DNA from: Flavobacterium ginsenosidimutans
Lineage (GTDB): Bacteria; Bacteroidota; Bacteroidia; Flavobacteriales; Flavobacteriaceae
NCBI RefSeq assembly: GCF_003254625.1
Contig: NZ_QJRJ01000081.1
Coordinates: 186,001-250,000, forward strand
Reading direction: 5' to 3'
DNA length: 64,000 nucleotides
The notes beneath the pieces were generated by a model. That model searched no databases. It saw only the letters and a list, made by a program, of their open reading frames with translations, and was not told the origin of the DNA. Of this stretch, positions 25,324-35,800 are shown piece by piece. How positions within the stretch are numbered: position 1 is the stretch's first letter; each line of letters starts with the position of its first letter. The translations under genes were made by a program, and so were the position numbers.

Positions 25324-25351
25324 GTAGAGACGCACTGCAGGACGTCTCTAC
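25324..25351. repeat. GTAGAGACG hairpin repeat
   Basis: Arms GTAGAGACG (25324-25332) and CGTCTCTAC (25343-25351) with a 10-nt loop containing CTGCAG. Similar GTAGAGACG hairpins are widespread dispersed repeats in bacteria. It lies between the DUF2911 gene and the GH2 gene stop. Confidence 0.7.
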
Positions 25352-25378
25352 AAATTAACATTATGTAAAAATAATTTT

Positions 25379-27178
25379 TTAATATTCCTTTTTCTTTTTA
25401 GCATACCAATCCTGCATAATATAAAACGCTTTTTTCTTTTCACCGTCATTCGAAATTAATCCTTTACGATTGTAACCATCCTGAATACCTGGAAGCAATC
25501 TTTTCGGAGATCTGAAATCAACCAAAATCCACGGACTTGTTCCGCTCAAGTGAGGAATCTTTTCAATCATTTTTAGATTCTGAATGTATAAATATTCCTG
25601 GTATTCTTCTGTCCAGCGTTCGTTTTTTTCTCCGTGAAATCCAGCTTTAGCATCACCTCCAAATTCAGAAACAAAAACAGGTTTGTTGTATGGCGTAGTC
25701 CAAAATGTCTTTTCAGCATTTTCTAAATTACCGCCATACCAGCCTAAATATTGATTGAAAGCAATAATGTCAAGCGATTTACCAATTTCATCGTCAATTT
25801 TTCCGTCATGCGTTAATAAAGCAGCACTGATTAATCTTGTATTATCCAATGATTTTGTATGATTTACCAAATTCGTGATAAAAGTATTTCGAGAGTCAGA
25901 AACTGGAGTTTCATTTGCCATAGACCAGATAACAATACTCGCTCTGTTTTTATCTCTTGTAATAGCAGCGGTTAACTGATCTTGTGCATTTTGATAGGTA
26001 TTTTTGTTAGTAAATTCAACCGTCCAATAAACCGGAATTTCTTCCCAAACCATTAATCCCATTTTATCCGCTTCTCTAACCATATTCTCGTTATGCGGAT
26101 AATGCGCCAAACGAACATAATTACAGCCCAATTCTTTTGCCCAGTTTAATAAACGTAAAGCATCTTCCTGAGAATTTGCACGTCCGCCTTTGGCATTTTC
26201 TTCGTGAATCGAAATTCCGCGCAAAAAGACTGGTTTTCCGTTCAGCAGGATTTTATCACCTTGCGTTTCAATTGTTCTGAAACCAATTTTGTCGTTTAAT
26301 TTTTTTCCGTTAAAGTCCACAGTAACATCATATAATTTCGGATTTTCTGGCGACCAGTAAGAGATTTTTTTTGCTGGGATTTCAAAGTTTAAAATTCCGT
26401 TACTGTCAGCTTTTCCTTTGTAGTTGATTTTTAATTCAGGAATAGCAATCGAAATCTGATTTTTTGATGCATCTAAATTGTTGATTTTGACAAAACCTGA
26501 AATAACATTCGCATTGCCTTTTTTCAGCTGAATGTTGTAATCTTCCACAAATGAAGATTCCTCTTCAATTAAAGTCACATCGCGAGTGATTCCGCCGTAA
26601 TTCCACCAATCGGTGTTTACGGTTGGAACATCTTCTTTATGACGGGTATTATCCACTTTGATGACCAAATAATTTCCAGTTGGTTTTACAATCGAAGTTA
26701 CTTCATAATTAAACGGCGTGAAACCACCTTCATGAGTTCCTAGTTTTTTTCCGTTTAAATAAACATCAGCTTTATAGTTGATAGCTCCCAAATATAAAAA
26801 CAGACGTTTGTTGGCTGCTAAATTGTAATCGAAAGATTTTTTAAACCATACATTTCCTTCATAATATTTCAGTTCCGTAATCTGCGAATTCCAATCGCCT
26901 GGAATAGTAATTGTTGGCGATTTATCAAAATCATATTCTACTAATTCCTGTTTGTTTTGAGCATGATAATTCGTGAAAAATGCGCCTTTTGCTGGTTTTT
27001 CCTGTTTATCGTATTGGTCAAGATGAAAGCTGTAAAAACCTGTTTGATATGGATCAATTATGTAATTCCAGACTCCGTTTAAAGAAGTGGTATTTCGGTT
27101 TGGAACGTTTGAAATTAAACCTTGTGATTGTCCAATTGCGAACGAGGTTAGGAGTAGGAATGTTAGAATTTTTTTCAT
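25379..27178 (-). CDS. GH2 family glycosidase, beta-glucuronidase-like
   Basis: Secreted GH2 enzyme, probably removing terminal beta-glucuronic acid. The start is set at 27178 because MKKILTFLLLTSFAIGQSQG is a proper signal peptide; an ATG 30 bp upstream only adds a charged stretch. Jelly-roll (about 25-205, NYHAQNKQELVEYDF, VYLNGKKLGTHEGGFTPF), immunoglobulin-like (about 210-300) and barrel domains follow. Acid/base: WSMANETP (Glu423); nucleophile: SEFGGDA (Glu505). The segment SPWILVDFRSPKR..GYNRKGL holds an N-x-K motif (Asn570, Lys572) reported to bind the glucuronate carboxylate, though NxKG also occurs in other GH2 enzymes. The GH88 and UxuA neighbours support glucuronate. It is the last gene of the susCD operon. 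Confidence 0.88.
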   Translation of the reverse strand: MKKILTFLLLTSFAIGQSQGLISNVPNRNTTSLNGVWNYIIDPYQTGFYSFHLDQYDKQEKPAKGAFFTNYHAQNKQELVEYDFDKSPTITIPGDWNSQITELKYYEGNVWFKKSFDYNLAANKRLFLYLGAINYKADVYLNGKKLGTHEGGFTPFNYEVTSIVKPTGNYLVIKVDNTRHKEDVPTVNTDWWNYGGITRDVTLIEEESSFVEDYNIQLKKGNANVISGFVKINNLDASKNQISIAIPELKINYKGKADSNGILNFEIPAKKISYWSPENPKLYDVTVDFNGKKLNDKIGFRTIETQGDKILLNGKPVFLRGISIHEENAKGGRANSQEDALRLLNWAKELGCNYVRLAHYPHNENMVREADKMGLMVWEEIPVYWTVEFTNKNTYQNAQDQLTAAITRDKNRASIVIWSMANETPVSDSRNTFITNLVNHTKSLDNTRLISAALLTHDGKIDDEIGKSLDIIAFNQYLGWYGGNLENAEKTFWTTPYNKPVFVSEFGGDAKAGFHGEKNERWTEEYQEYLYIQNLKMIEKIPHLSGTSPWILVDFRSPKRLLPGIQDGYNRKGLISNDGEKKKAFYIMQDWYAKKKKEY

Positions 27179-27200
27179 TGTAAATTTGTTTATTATGTGT

Positions 27201-27388
27201 TTTGTCACGAAGACACTAAGGCACGAAGTTTTCTCTTTTTTGTCATCCTGACGAAGGAAGGATCACACTCGTAACTCTACAAAGATTGGCGCCAAAGATT
27301 GCGGAGCTTCTAGTGTGATCCTTCCTTCGTCAGGATGACAAACTAGACTAAAAAAACTTAGCGTCTTAGTCCCTTAGCAACTTAGAAC
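27201..27388. repeat. ~100-bp inverted-repeat element, copy C, inside CTTAG-type repeats
   Basis: Perfect 28-bp arms at 27241-27268 and 27313-27340 (29 bp with one more pair) and a ~43-nt loop. It is framed by TTTGTCACGAAGACACTAAG (27201) and AACTTAGCGTCTTAGTCCCT (27356), which are themselves roughly complementary. It fills the gap between two co-directional GH2 genes. Confidence 0.9.
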
Positions 27389-27393
27389 CTTTT

Positions 27394-29805
27394 TTATTCA
27401 ACGGGAATCTTCAAATATTCTCCTTTAAAACTTTGGTTCAAAGCCGTCATTTCAATCGGTTTTCCAGAACCATCAGGGATAACTTCGATAGAAGCTTTTC
27501 CATTTGCCATTCTAATAGATTCACTTCCCGTTGGTGTTCCTTGGTTTTTTAATGTTTTTCCTCCTTTTAAACATTGAAAATAAACACTCGCTTCATAATC
27601 CAAACAGCGTAAATTATTGTTGTCAATTGCAATTGCCGTAACCAGATAATTGCCATTTTTTAGTTTTTCTGATGATAATTGCAAAGAAGAAGCCGTATCA
27701 TTTTTATTGAAACGATAATTGACTTTAATAGTATCAGAAACCGTTTTTCCATCTTTATTTTTGCCAATGGCAATTAGAACGTTTTCTCCTTTTTTAAAAT
27801 TGACTTCCCAAGTTAAACCATTTGCAGGATAAAGAGAAAGATTTCGCTGTTTTTCTCCCAATGATTTTCCGTCATGGTATAAAGTCACTTTATCACAATT
27901 ACTAAAAACACTGATTGTTCTCGGTGTATTTTCTGACCCTTGTCGCTCTGTCCAAGTATGCGATTCGATGTAAGTGAAAGGTTCTTTTGCCCAATAGCTT
28001 TTAAATACATAATACGCATCTTTCGGAATTCCGTTTCGATCCGTAAGACCTTTTTGGTTCATGTACGGAATATCATCTTCTGGACGTAACGGCGTTGCAA
28101 AATCCTTAAATGCCCATTGAATATTTCCCACAAACGTTGGGTCATTCTCGGATATATGCAAATGCCAGTCAAACAAATCAACTATATAGTTTTCGCTCCA
28201 ATCGCCAATTTGCGCAATATTGGCAACTTTGGTCTGCACAATAGCTTCTTCCCAACCTTCAGCTTTAATCACATTTTCGCCAGTAATTGGGTTTTCGCTA
28301 TGACGGCCAACATGACTGTCTCCACCATATTCAGCATGAATAAAATGCTTGTATTCTTTTTTGTAAACATCAATTGCTTTCTGGTAGCTTTTATAACTGC
28401 CCGAATACCAGCCAGACCAGATAGAAGGGGAGAACACATCTACAATATGTGATCCTTCATAATATTTTCTAATAGCCGTTTTTCTTGTGGGATCGAGTTT
28501 ATGAGCGATATCATTCAATTCATTTAAAAATACATTGGTTTTATCTGCGTTATCTCCGTCAGGAAAATCAGGAAGCCAGTTAATTTCATTTCCTAAAGAC
28601 CAGATAACAATACTTGGATAATTGTAATTTTGATTGATGATTTCCGACAACATATTTTTGGTGTTAGTTTTCCAAACATCATTTCCAATTCCGCCACGGC
28701 ACCAAGGCAATTCATCCCAAACCAATAAACCTAATTCGTCGCAAGCTTTATAAACTTCTGGATCTTGCGGATAATGGGCTAAACGTACAAAATTGGCGCC
28801 CATTTCTTTAATCGATTTCATATCTGCCCAATGCTGTTCGTTGCTCATCGCAGCTCCAACTCCAGCTTGTTCTTCATGACGGTGTGTACCACGAATTAAT
28901 AAGCGTTTTCCGTTAAGGTAAAACGGACCATGATCTTTAAATTCAAACCATCTAAAGCCTACTTTTTCAGAAACGCTATCTTTAATTATATTTTTTTCTG
29001 ATAAAACAGCAGAAAGTCGGTATAAATTTGGTTTTTCGGTATCCCAAAGTTCTGGATTTTTGATGTTTTCGAAAGTAATTGTCGAAGTTTTATCGGTAAC
29101 CAAAACGGTTTTGCTCGCTACTTTTTTCCCTTTCGGATTTTTAAGTGTTATAGTTAAAGATAAATCCTTTGAATTATCTGGATTTACAAAAGAAGAAACA
29201 ATCTTCACCGAAGCTTTTTTGGCAGAAACCTCAGGAGTTGTGATTTTGATATTTTCAATATGATTTTTGTATTTCGAAACGAGCCAGACATCGCGCGTAA
29301 TTCCACCATAAATAAAGAAATCACTTTTTTGAGACGGAATAATTTCAATATCATAACTATTATCAACGCGAACAAAAATATCGTTATTTCCTTCTTTAAT
29401 TAAATTCGTAATATCAATTGAGAAACCAATATAACCGCCAATATGCAATCCAGCTTCTTTTCCGTTTACATAAACTTTAGTTGTTACGTTTGATCCTTCA
29501 AAGTATAAAGAATAAACCTTGTTTTTGTCGATTTTCGGAATATTTAATTTTTTTTGATACCAGCTTGCATCGCGTCTATAACCTGGATATAGATCGGTTG
29601 CATCTTCTGCGTTCCAAGTATGCGGTAAGTTTAAAGAAGTCCAGTTAGAAGCTCTTTGTGCTTCGCTGAGGTTTGTAGTATGATTTTCCAGATAAAGCCA
29701 ATTGTCATTAATATTCATCTTTGTCTGAGCAAAACCGCTCAGACAAATTTGAAACAAAACAAAAAGCGCAAAAATTGAAAATGTATTGTTATGTCGTTTC
29801 TTCAT
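27394..29805 (-). CDS. GH2 family glycosidase
   Basis: Large secreted exo-beta-glycosidase of 803 residues. A signal peptide ends LSGFAQ (residue 26). N-terminal sandwich (about 30-180: WTSLNLPHTWNAEDA, VYVNGKEAGLHIGGY), two-stranded middle domain (about 185-290), and catalytic barrel with RGTHRHEEQAG, acid/base in WSLGNEINW (Glu407) and nucleophile in HAEYGGDS (Glu492). The C-terminal 200 residues contain DUF4982-like and additional sandwich domains. Beta-galactosidase or beta-glucuronidase activity is possible; NQKGL after the barrel resembles the N-x-K motif but is not decisive. It follows the GH88 gene by 75 bp in the same operon, so it acts on the same glycan. Confidence 0.88.
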   Translation of the reverse strand: MKKRHNNTFSIFALFVLFQICLSGFAQTKMNINDNWLYLENHTTNLSEAQRASNWTSLNLPHTWNAEDATDLYPGYRRDASWYQKKLNIPKIDKNKVYSLYFEGSNVTTKVYVNGKEAGLHIGGYIGFSIDITNLIKEGNNDIFVRVDNSYDIEIIPSQKSDFFIYGGITRDVWLVSKYKNHIENIKITTPEVSAKKASVKIVSSFVNPDNSKDLSLTITLKNPKGKKVASKTVLVTDKTSTITFENIKNPELWDTEKPNLYRLSAVLSEKNIIKDSVSEKVGFRWFEFKDHGPFYLNGKRLLIRGTHRHEEQAGVGAAMSNEQHWADMKSIKEMGANFVRLAHYPQDPEVYKACDELGLLVWDELPWCRGGIGNDVWKTNTKNMLSEIINQNYNYPSIVIWSLGNEINWLPDFPDGDNADKTNVFLNELNDIAHKLDPTRKTAIRKYYEGSHIVDVFSPSIWSGWYSGSYKSYQKAIDVYKKEYKHFIHAEYGGDSHVGRHSENPITGENVIKAEGWEEAIVQTKVANIAQIGDWSENYIVDLFDWHLHISENDPTFVGNIQWAFKDFATPLRPEDDIPYMNQKGLTDRNGIPKDAYYVFKSYWAKEPFTYIESHTWTERQGSENTPRTISVFSNCDKVTLYHDGKSLGEKQRNLSLYPANGLTWEVNFKKGENVLIAIGKNKDGKTVSDTIKVNYRFNKNDTASSLQLSSEKLKNGNYLVTAIAIDNNNLRCLDYEASVYFQCLKGGKTLKNQGTPTGSESIRMANGKASIEVIPDGSGKPIEMTALNQSFKGEYLKIPVE

Positions 29806-29821
29806 AGGTTATTAGGCTTTT

Positions 29822-29902
29822 TTTAGGCTCAAAGGTTCAAAGGTGCAGAGATACAAAGGCAGAAAACCTTTGTTGCTTTGTTACTTTGTTCCTTTGCCAC
29901 TT
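29822..29902. repeat. CAAAG-unit repeats overlapping the GH88 stop codon
   Basis: AGGCTCAAAGGTTCAAAGG, TGCAGAGATACAAAGG and the inverted TTGTTACTTTGTTCCTTTGC resemble the units at 18621 and 62646. The minus-strand GH88 gene ends inside it, and its last residues GKGTK and stop codon are repeat sequence. Confidence 0.65.
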
Positions 29903-31071
29903 TTTCTTAAAAGGGCTTCCAGAAAATAATAATCGGCGTAGATTATTGGTTCATCAATTTCGTCATGTTTTGGCCAGTTTCCGGTGCTGTGATCAAATAG
30001 GAAAGGTGCTTTAATTTTGGTGTCTAAAATATATTTATCTGTTTGTACCGAAGTCATTAGTTTATCGGCGAAAGCCAAATAATTTTTATTTTTGGTATAA
30101 GTATACAATTCGTATAATCCTGAAGCCATAACCATTGCTGCAGAAACATCTCGTGCTGCATTTGGAATACTCGGATCTTTAAAATCCCAATACGGAATTC
30201 CGTCTTCTGGCAGGTTTTTATTTGTCATAAAATAAAGTGCTGTTCCTTCGGCTTGGTTTAAATAAGCGGGATCTTTTGTGTATCGATACGACATTGTAAA
30301 TCCGTAAACTGCCCAAGCCTGACCGCGCGCCCAAACCGAATCGTCATTGTAACCTTGGAGAGTAGTTTTCTTTCTAACTTCACCTGTATTCGGATTATAA
30401 TCTATGACATGATAACAGGAATTATCTTCTCTAAACTGGTTTTTTAAAGTTGTGTTGGCATGCTGAATGGCAACATTGCGGTACTTTGGATTTCCTGATA
30501 TTTTAGAAGCTTCAAAGAGAAGTTCCAAATTCATCATATTATCAATGATTACAGGATAATCCCAAATTTCCTTGTTGAAATCCCAAGAACGAATCGAACC
30601 CACTTTTGGATTAAACCTTGTACATAAAGTTTCTGCGCCTTTAACAATTACCGCTTCGTATTCTTTCTTGTTTTCCACTTTTAGAGCTTCTCCAAAACTG
30701 CAAAACACTTTAAAACCTACATCATGCGAATTACTATTGACACTTTCTTTTTTGCTAAAAGGAGTCCATTTTTGAGCTTGTTCTTTGTATTTTGAATCGC
30801 CTGTTAATCGATACAATTGCCAAAGATTTCCAGCAAAAAAACCGCTTGTCCAATCTCTCGATGGCACTTTGCGAATCTCAAGAGTTTTAATATTCATACT
30901 TCTTGGCATCGACATCGAATCGGCGGGATAATCTAATAGCATTTTGTAACGCGTTTCCAATTTTTCTGTCGCAGCTAAGGTATTTTTGGTTTGAGAATTA
31001 ATTCTTGATTTGCACGCTGTTACCAGCGATGCAAACCCAAGAATTAAAGAAATGAAATTGACATTCTTCAT
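29881..31071 (-). CDS. GH88 unsaturated glucuronyl hydrolase, lipoprotein
   Basis: Hydrolyses the delta-4,5-unsaturated uronic acid from the non-reducing end of oligosaccharides made by polysaccharide lyases. Lipobox LVTAC (Cys20). The (alpha/alpha)6 barrel has RDWTSGFFAGNLWQLY, SHDVGF with Asp117 and PVIIDNMMNLELLF with Asp177; the 60-residue spacing agrees with the two catalytic Asp of characterised GH88 enzymes (88 and 149 in Bacillus UGL, from memory). Also typical are GYNDDSVWARGQAWAVYGF and ARDVSAAMVMASGL. 396 residues is normal. Its presence implies that a lyase works on the same glycan; the only lyase candidate nearby is the beta-helix protein at 40490. The C-terminus runs into a dispersed repeat. 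Confidence 0.93.
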   Translation of the reverse strand: MKNVNFISLILGFASLVTACKSRINSQTKNTLAATEKLETRYKMLLDYPADSMSMPRSMNIKTLEIRKVPSRDWTSGFFAGNLWQLYRLTGDSKYKEQAQKWTPFSKKESVNSNSHDVGFKVFCSFGEALKVENKKEYEAVIVKGAETLCTRFNPKVGSIRSWDFNKEIWDYPVIIDNMMNLELLFEASKISGNPKYRNVAIQHANTTLKNQFREDNSCYHVIDYNPNTGEVRKKTTLQGYNDDSVWARGQAWAVYGFTMSYRYTKDPAYLNQAEGTALYFMTNKNLPEDGIPYWDFKDPSIPNAARDVSAAMVMASGLYELYTYTKNKNYLAFADKLMTSVQTDKYILDTKIKAPFLFDHSTGNWPKHDEIDEPIIYADYYFLEALLRKSGKGTK

Positions 31072-31084
31072 AGTAAATATTTTG

Positions 31085-31326
31085 TAATCGTGATTTTTAG
31101 ACGCGGATTGTACGGATTCGCTATCGCGAAGACGCTGATTTGAACGGATTTTTTTATTTCACGCAGATTTAAAAAGATTTTGGCAGATAAAGCAGATTTA
31201 AAAAAAATCAATTTTAATCAGCTTAAATCTTTTTAAATCTGCGTGAAACCTAATTATACACGACGTGATTAAAAAATCCGTTTCAATCGGCGTTTTCGCA
31301 ATAGCAAACCAGTTTCATCCGCGTCC
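31085..31326. repeat. Long nested inverted repeat between susD and GH88 genes
   Basis: Perfect 24-bp arms at 31157-31180 and 31225-31248 (TTTCACGCAGATTTAAAAAG..), with outer arms around ACGGATTTTTTT (31144) and AAAAAATCCGTTT (31270). No gene in this 262-bp gap. The transcribed stem may stabilise or separate the susCD part of the mRNA. Confidence 0.8.
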
Positions 31327-31333
31327 CATACTA

Positions 31334-32854
31334 TTAATAACCAGGATTATTTGGCTTTAAATTCGGATTAATAGCCAACTCCGTTCCAGGCAATGGCCAT
31401 AAATAATCTCTGTTCGGATCAAAATTAGCATGTGGTTCTAAACCATTTGCGCCAAATACTTCTGGACCAATTTTTAATCTTTTAATGTCGTACCATCTTA
31501 TGTATTCAAAAGCCAATTCTAATCTTCTTTCATCAACAACCATTTTTCTAAAGTCTGTTTGAGAAAGTCCTGGCGTTACATTTGCAGGAAAAGAAACCAA
31601 TTTACCGGCTTTATTTCTTGCTCTTGCACGAACACGGTTTATGTAACCATCAGCTTCTGTAGTCCCAGGATTAATTTCGTTTAAAGCTTCAGCAGCTGTC
31701 AATAAAACTTCTGCAAAACGCATTGTAATGTAATTGTGCTGCGAAGTTCTTCCGTTTGCACCTGCTTTTCCTGGAAAACGGAAATATTTAGCAATATGCG
31801 GGCGAGGCGCTTTTTCGTTATCACTTGAAGGATAAATTTCTAATGCTCCGCCTGGTCCAGTTTTCTTTCTGATGATGGTATCAAAACTTACAGCTCTTCT
31901 ATAATCTCTCTGATCCCAAGTATTGAATACTTTTAAAGAAGGAACTGCAACCGAAAATCCTTGTCCGTAGCTATAACTATCATCTTTTAAAGATCCAGTA
32001 AAAAACGCTGTATAATCCTGACCGTAATTTCCTGATGTTAAGTTATTAAAATCAATTGTAAAAAGAGGTTCTTTTAATGAAGCTGCTTTTGTAGCGTTAA
32101 ATAAATCCTGAAAATCTGCATCTAAACCTAAACCAAATTTGGCTTCATTTGTAATGACATATTTGGCTTCGTCATACGCTTTTTGGAAATTTCCTAAAGT
32201 TAGATAAACTGAAGCTAAATATCCTGCAGCAGTACCTTTTCCAGGAACAGCTTTTACTTTTGGTTTATCATCTAGCCATTTTTTAGCAAATTCTAAATCG
32301 GCAATGATTTTTGGGTAAACATCTGCTTCTTTTGTTTTACTTAAAGAATTTACTTGTGATACATCATTCACAACAAAATCCACATACGGAATATCACCAA
32401 AAAGGCGAACCAAATGATAATAAGCAAATGCTCTTGCAAAATAAGCTTGAGCTACAATAGCATTGACTTTTGCAGGATCTCCAGGCGTTTTTTTAGCGCC
32501 TTCAATTGCCTGATTTGCGGCTGTGATAATTACATACGATTGAGGCCAAAAGTTTGCGACAAGCGCATTGGTGTCATTCATTGACATATCGTTTACATCA
32601 ATGCGAGCTGCTTGCGTTGTTCTGTCTCCAATATCGGCCATGTCATCACGAAGCATAAGGGCAATTGTAAATTCTCTTCCCCAATAATTGTTGTGGCCAA
32701 TGTTAGCAAACGCGCCATTTACAGCAGCCTGCAAATCGTCTGTATTGTTGAAAAAGTTCGCTGGACGAATAATTCCTACTGGTTTTTCTTCTAGATCAGA
32801 ACAGCTGAAAAAAGCGAGTGTTCCGAAGCAAAGAAGAGCTATATATTTTTTCAT
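31334..32854 (-). CDS. SusD/RagB family lipoprotein of the uronate PUL
   Basis: Surface glycan-binding lipoprotein. Lipobox FFSC (Cys18), then SDLEEKP, an acidic surface-export-like signal. SusD-type helices: AQAYFARAFAYYHLVRLFGDIPYV, AAGYLASVYLTLGNFQKAYDEA, then MRFAEVLLTAAEALNEI and VDERRLELAFEYIRWYDIKR, ending YLWPLPGTELAINPNLKPNNPGY in shortened form LWPLPG..NPNLKPN. 506 residues is usual. Lies 12 bp after the SusC stop, as partner of that transporter. Confidence 0.96.
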   Translation of the reverse strand: MKKYIALLCFGTLAFFSCSDLEEKPVGIIRPANFFNNTDDLQAAVNGAFANIGHNNYWGREFTIALMLRDDMADIGDRTTQAARIDVNDMSMNDTNALVANFWPQSYVIITAANQAIEGAKKTPGDPAKVNAIVAQAYFARAFAYYHLVRLFGDIPYVDFVVNDVSQVNSLSKTKEADVYPKIIADLEFAKKWLDDKPKVKAVPGKGTAAGYLASVYLTLGNFQKAYDEAKYVITNEAKFGLGLDADFQDLFNATKAASLKEPLFTIDFNNLTSGNYGQDYTAFFTGSLKDDSYSYGQGFSVAVPSLKVFNTWDQRDYRRAVSFDTIIRKKTGPGGALEIYPSSDNEKAPRPHIAKYFRFPGKAGANGRTSQHNYITMRFAEVLLTAAEALNEINPGTTEADGYINRVRARARNKAGKLVSFPANVTPGLSQTDFRKMVVDERRLELAFEYIRWYDIKRLKIGPEVFGANGLEPHANFDPNRDYLWPLPGTELAINPNLKPNNPGY

Positions 32855-32866
32855 AATTGTCTTAGA

Positions 32867-35800
32867 TTAAAATTTTAAATTGAATCCTGCTGTAAACGTT
32901 CTCACGTTTGGATATCCTCCATAATCCAATCCTAAATTGGTATTACTTCTTGAGTTCGTGTCGTTTAAGTAGTTCGTTTCAGGATCTGTACCCGGATAAT
33001 CTGTGATAGTCCAAAGGTTTTGCGCACTGATGTAAAAACGAACTTTGCTTAATCCCATTTTTGAAACAATTTTTTCATCTAAACTGTATCCGATAGAAAT
33101 GTTTTTTAGACGGATATAACTTCCGTCATAAACAAATCTTGAAGTGATTCTTTTAGTTCTTGCCGTATTTGCAGGAACATTTGTATCAGTATTGGTTGGT
33201 GTCCAAGCATCTAAAACCTCAGTTGTGGCATTGTTGTTTCCAGAAGCCAATTCCATCAAAGTATAGTTTAAGATTTGACCTCCTTCTGATCCTTGAAAGA
33301 AGATATTCAAGTCCAAATTTTTATAAGTGAAATCATTGTTGAATCCGAAGATGAAATCTGGATTCGGATTTCCGATAATCGTTTTATCTTGAGAATCCAG
33401 TTTTCCGTCGCCATTGTAATCTCTGAATTTTTCACCTCCAGGTGCAGTTTCAAAGTTTCCAGGCAAAACCGTTTCACCTTGCTGAATTACACCATCATAA
33501 ATAAATCCGAAGAAAGAACCAACAGGTTGTCCAACTCTTAAAATCTGCGATTCAGTTGCTAAGAAATGCCCAGGAGCAGAGTTGATCAAAAGATCTTTGT
33601 TATCAGCTAATTTTAAAACTTTGTTTTTGTTCGAAGAAATATTAAAGTTTGTTGACCAAGTAAAATCGGCACCAATAAAGTTTCTGGTATTAATACCCAA
33701 TTCCCATCCTTTATTTTCCAATTCACCTACGTTTTGAAGCTGAGATGCAATTCCAGAAATTCCTGGAAGCGGTCTGTTGAATAATAAATCTTTAGTAATC
33801 GTTTTGTAATAATCTGCCGTAATGCTGATTCTGTTATCAAACAAACCTAAATCAATTCCGTAATCTTGTTGGTATGAAGTTTCCCATTTTAAGTTCGGAT
33901 TGTCTAATGAAGTTAATTGCACCGCATTTGTAATCACGTCGCCGCTTACATAATAGATTTCAGAAAATCGAGAAAGAGTAGAATAAGCTCCAATTGAAGG
34001 GTTTCCTGTTGCTCCGTAACTAGCTCTTAATTTTAAGTTTGAAACCGTTTTGTTATCCTTTAAGAAATTTTCTTTACTAATATTCCATCCAATTGCTCCT
34101 GAAGGGAAAGTTCCGTATTTGTAGTTTTGACTAAAGCTTGAAGAACCATCTCGTCTAGCTGTAAACGTTAGTAAATATTTATCAGCATAATCGAAATTCA
34201 ACCTTCCGAAAGCAGAAATCAATTCCGTTTCAGACAATCCAGAATCAGGTTTTAAGAAAACAGTTCCAGCACCTAAATTTCTGTATGAATTGGTATTTGT
34301 CAAGAAACCTCTTGAAGCGGCATACGAATTTTCGTTTTTGTTTTTTTGATATGAATATCCTCCCAAAACAGTCAGCATTCCTTTGTCGATAATTTCACGT
34401 TTGAAAGTCAAATAATTCTCTGTCAAGAAAGAAGAAAATCTCGTGTTGTTTACAGAAGCTTCTCCTTTGATATTTTTTCCTGCAATTAAAGTTGAAGGTA
34501 TAAATCTTCCTGTTTGTGAATTATTATCGGTTAAACCTAAAGTGGTTTTAAAATCAAGATCTTTAGTAATTTGATATTGAGCGAAGAAATTGTTTCGGTT
34601 TACGATAGAAATAGTTTCTAAAATATTTTCCATCGCTGTTGCATATGGATTGTCGATATCATCTCCAATTGGAGCAGTTGTAGTATAAGTTCCGTCTGCA
34701 TTATAAATTCCTTTGTCTGGCATAAATCGATATGCAGAAGCAATTACACCTGCGGCACCAGTTCCTCCAGCGCTTGTCTGGCTCACGATTCCTTCTTTGT
34801 TTTGTTTGCTTGTGAAAGTATTCAAACCAACTTTTAACTTTGGAGATAAATCTGCTTCAAGATTGGCTACAATAGTGTATTTGTCAATTCCTGAGTTAAT
34901 TACAACTCCATTTTGATTGAAATACGTTCCAGAAACATAATATTTCACATTTTCAGATCCGCCAGAAAAAGACAGTTGTGTATTCGAAATCATTCCTTCA
35001 CGATAAATTACATCTTGCCAGTCTGTGTTTGCTGGACCTTGTGTGTGCGTAGTAAAACTTTTTCTGTAAGCAGCAAACTGATCGCCGTTCAATAAATGCA
35101 ATTTGTTATTTACAGATTGTACAGAAGTCGAATTACTAAACTCAATTACGGGTTTTCCAGGCTTTCCTTTTTTGGTCGTTACCATGATAACTCCGTTTGA
35201 ACCTCTAGATCCATAAATTGCAGTTGCTGAGGCATCTTTTAAAACCTCGATAGAAGCAATATCTTGTGGCGCCGGCATAGAAACGCCTGCAAATCCGTCA
35301 ACAACAATCAAAGCGTCGCCACTCGCGTTAATAGAAGTTCCTCCACGAACCCTGATTTTTACAGGAGCTCCAGGTTCACCACCATTATTTGTCATTACCG
35401 AAACACCCGCTGCACGACCTTGTAAAGCTTGTTCAGCATTTAAAAGAGGAAAAGCAGTCAATTCTTTTGCCGTTACAGAAGATACAGAACCTGTTATGTC
35501 GCTTTTTTTACGAGTTCCGTAACCTACAACTATAACTTCGTCCAGCGCTTTTGTATCTGGTTTTAAACTTACATTGATAACCGTTTTATTTCCGACAGGA
35601 ACTTCAACCGTTTGAAATCCAACGAAATTGAAAACTAAAACAGCATTTTTCTCTCCTACAATTACAGTATAATTTCCGTCCATATCGGCAGCAGCGCCAA
35701 CAGAGGAATTTTTGATATAAACATTTGCGCCAGGAAGTCCGAGTAAATCGTCACTGGAAGTTATTTTTCCAGTCACTTTTCGTTCTTGTGCGTGCATCAC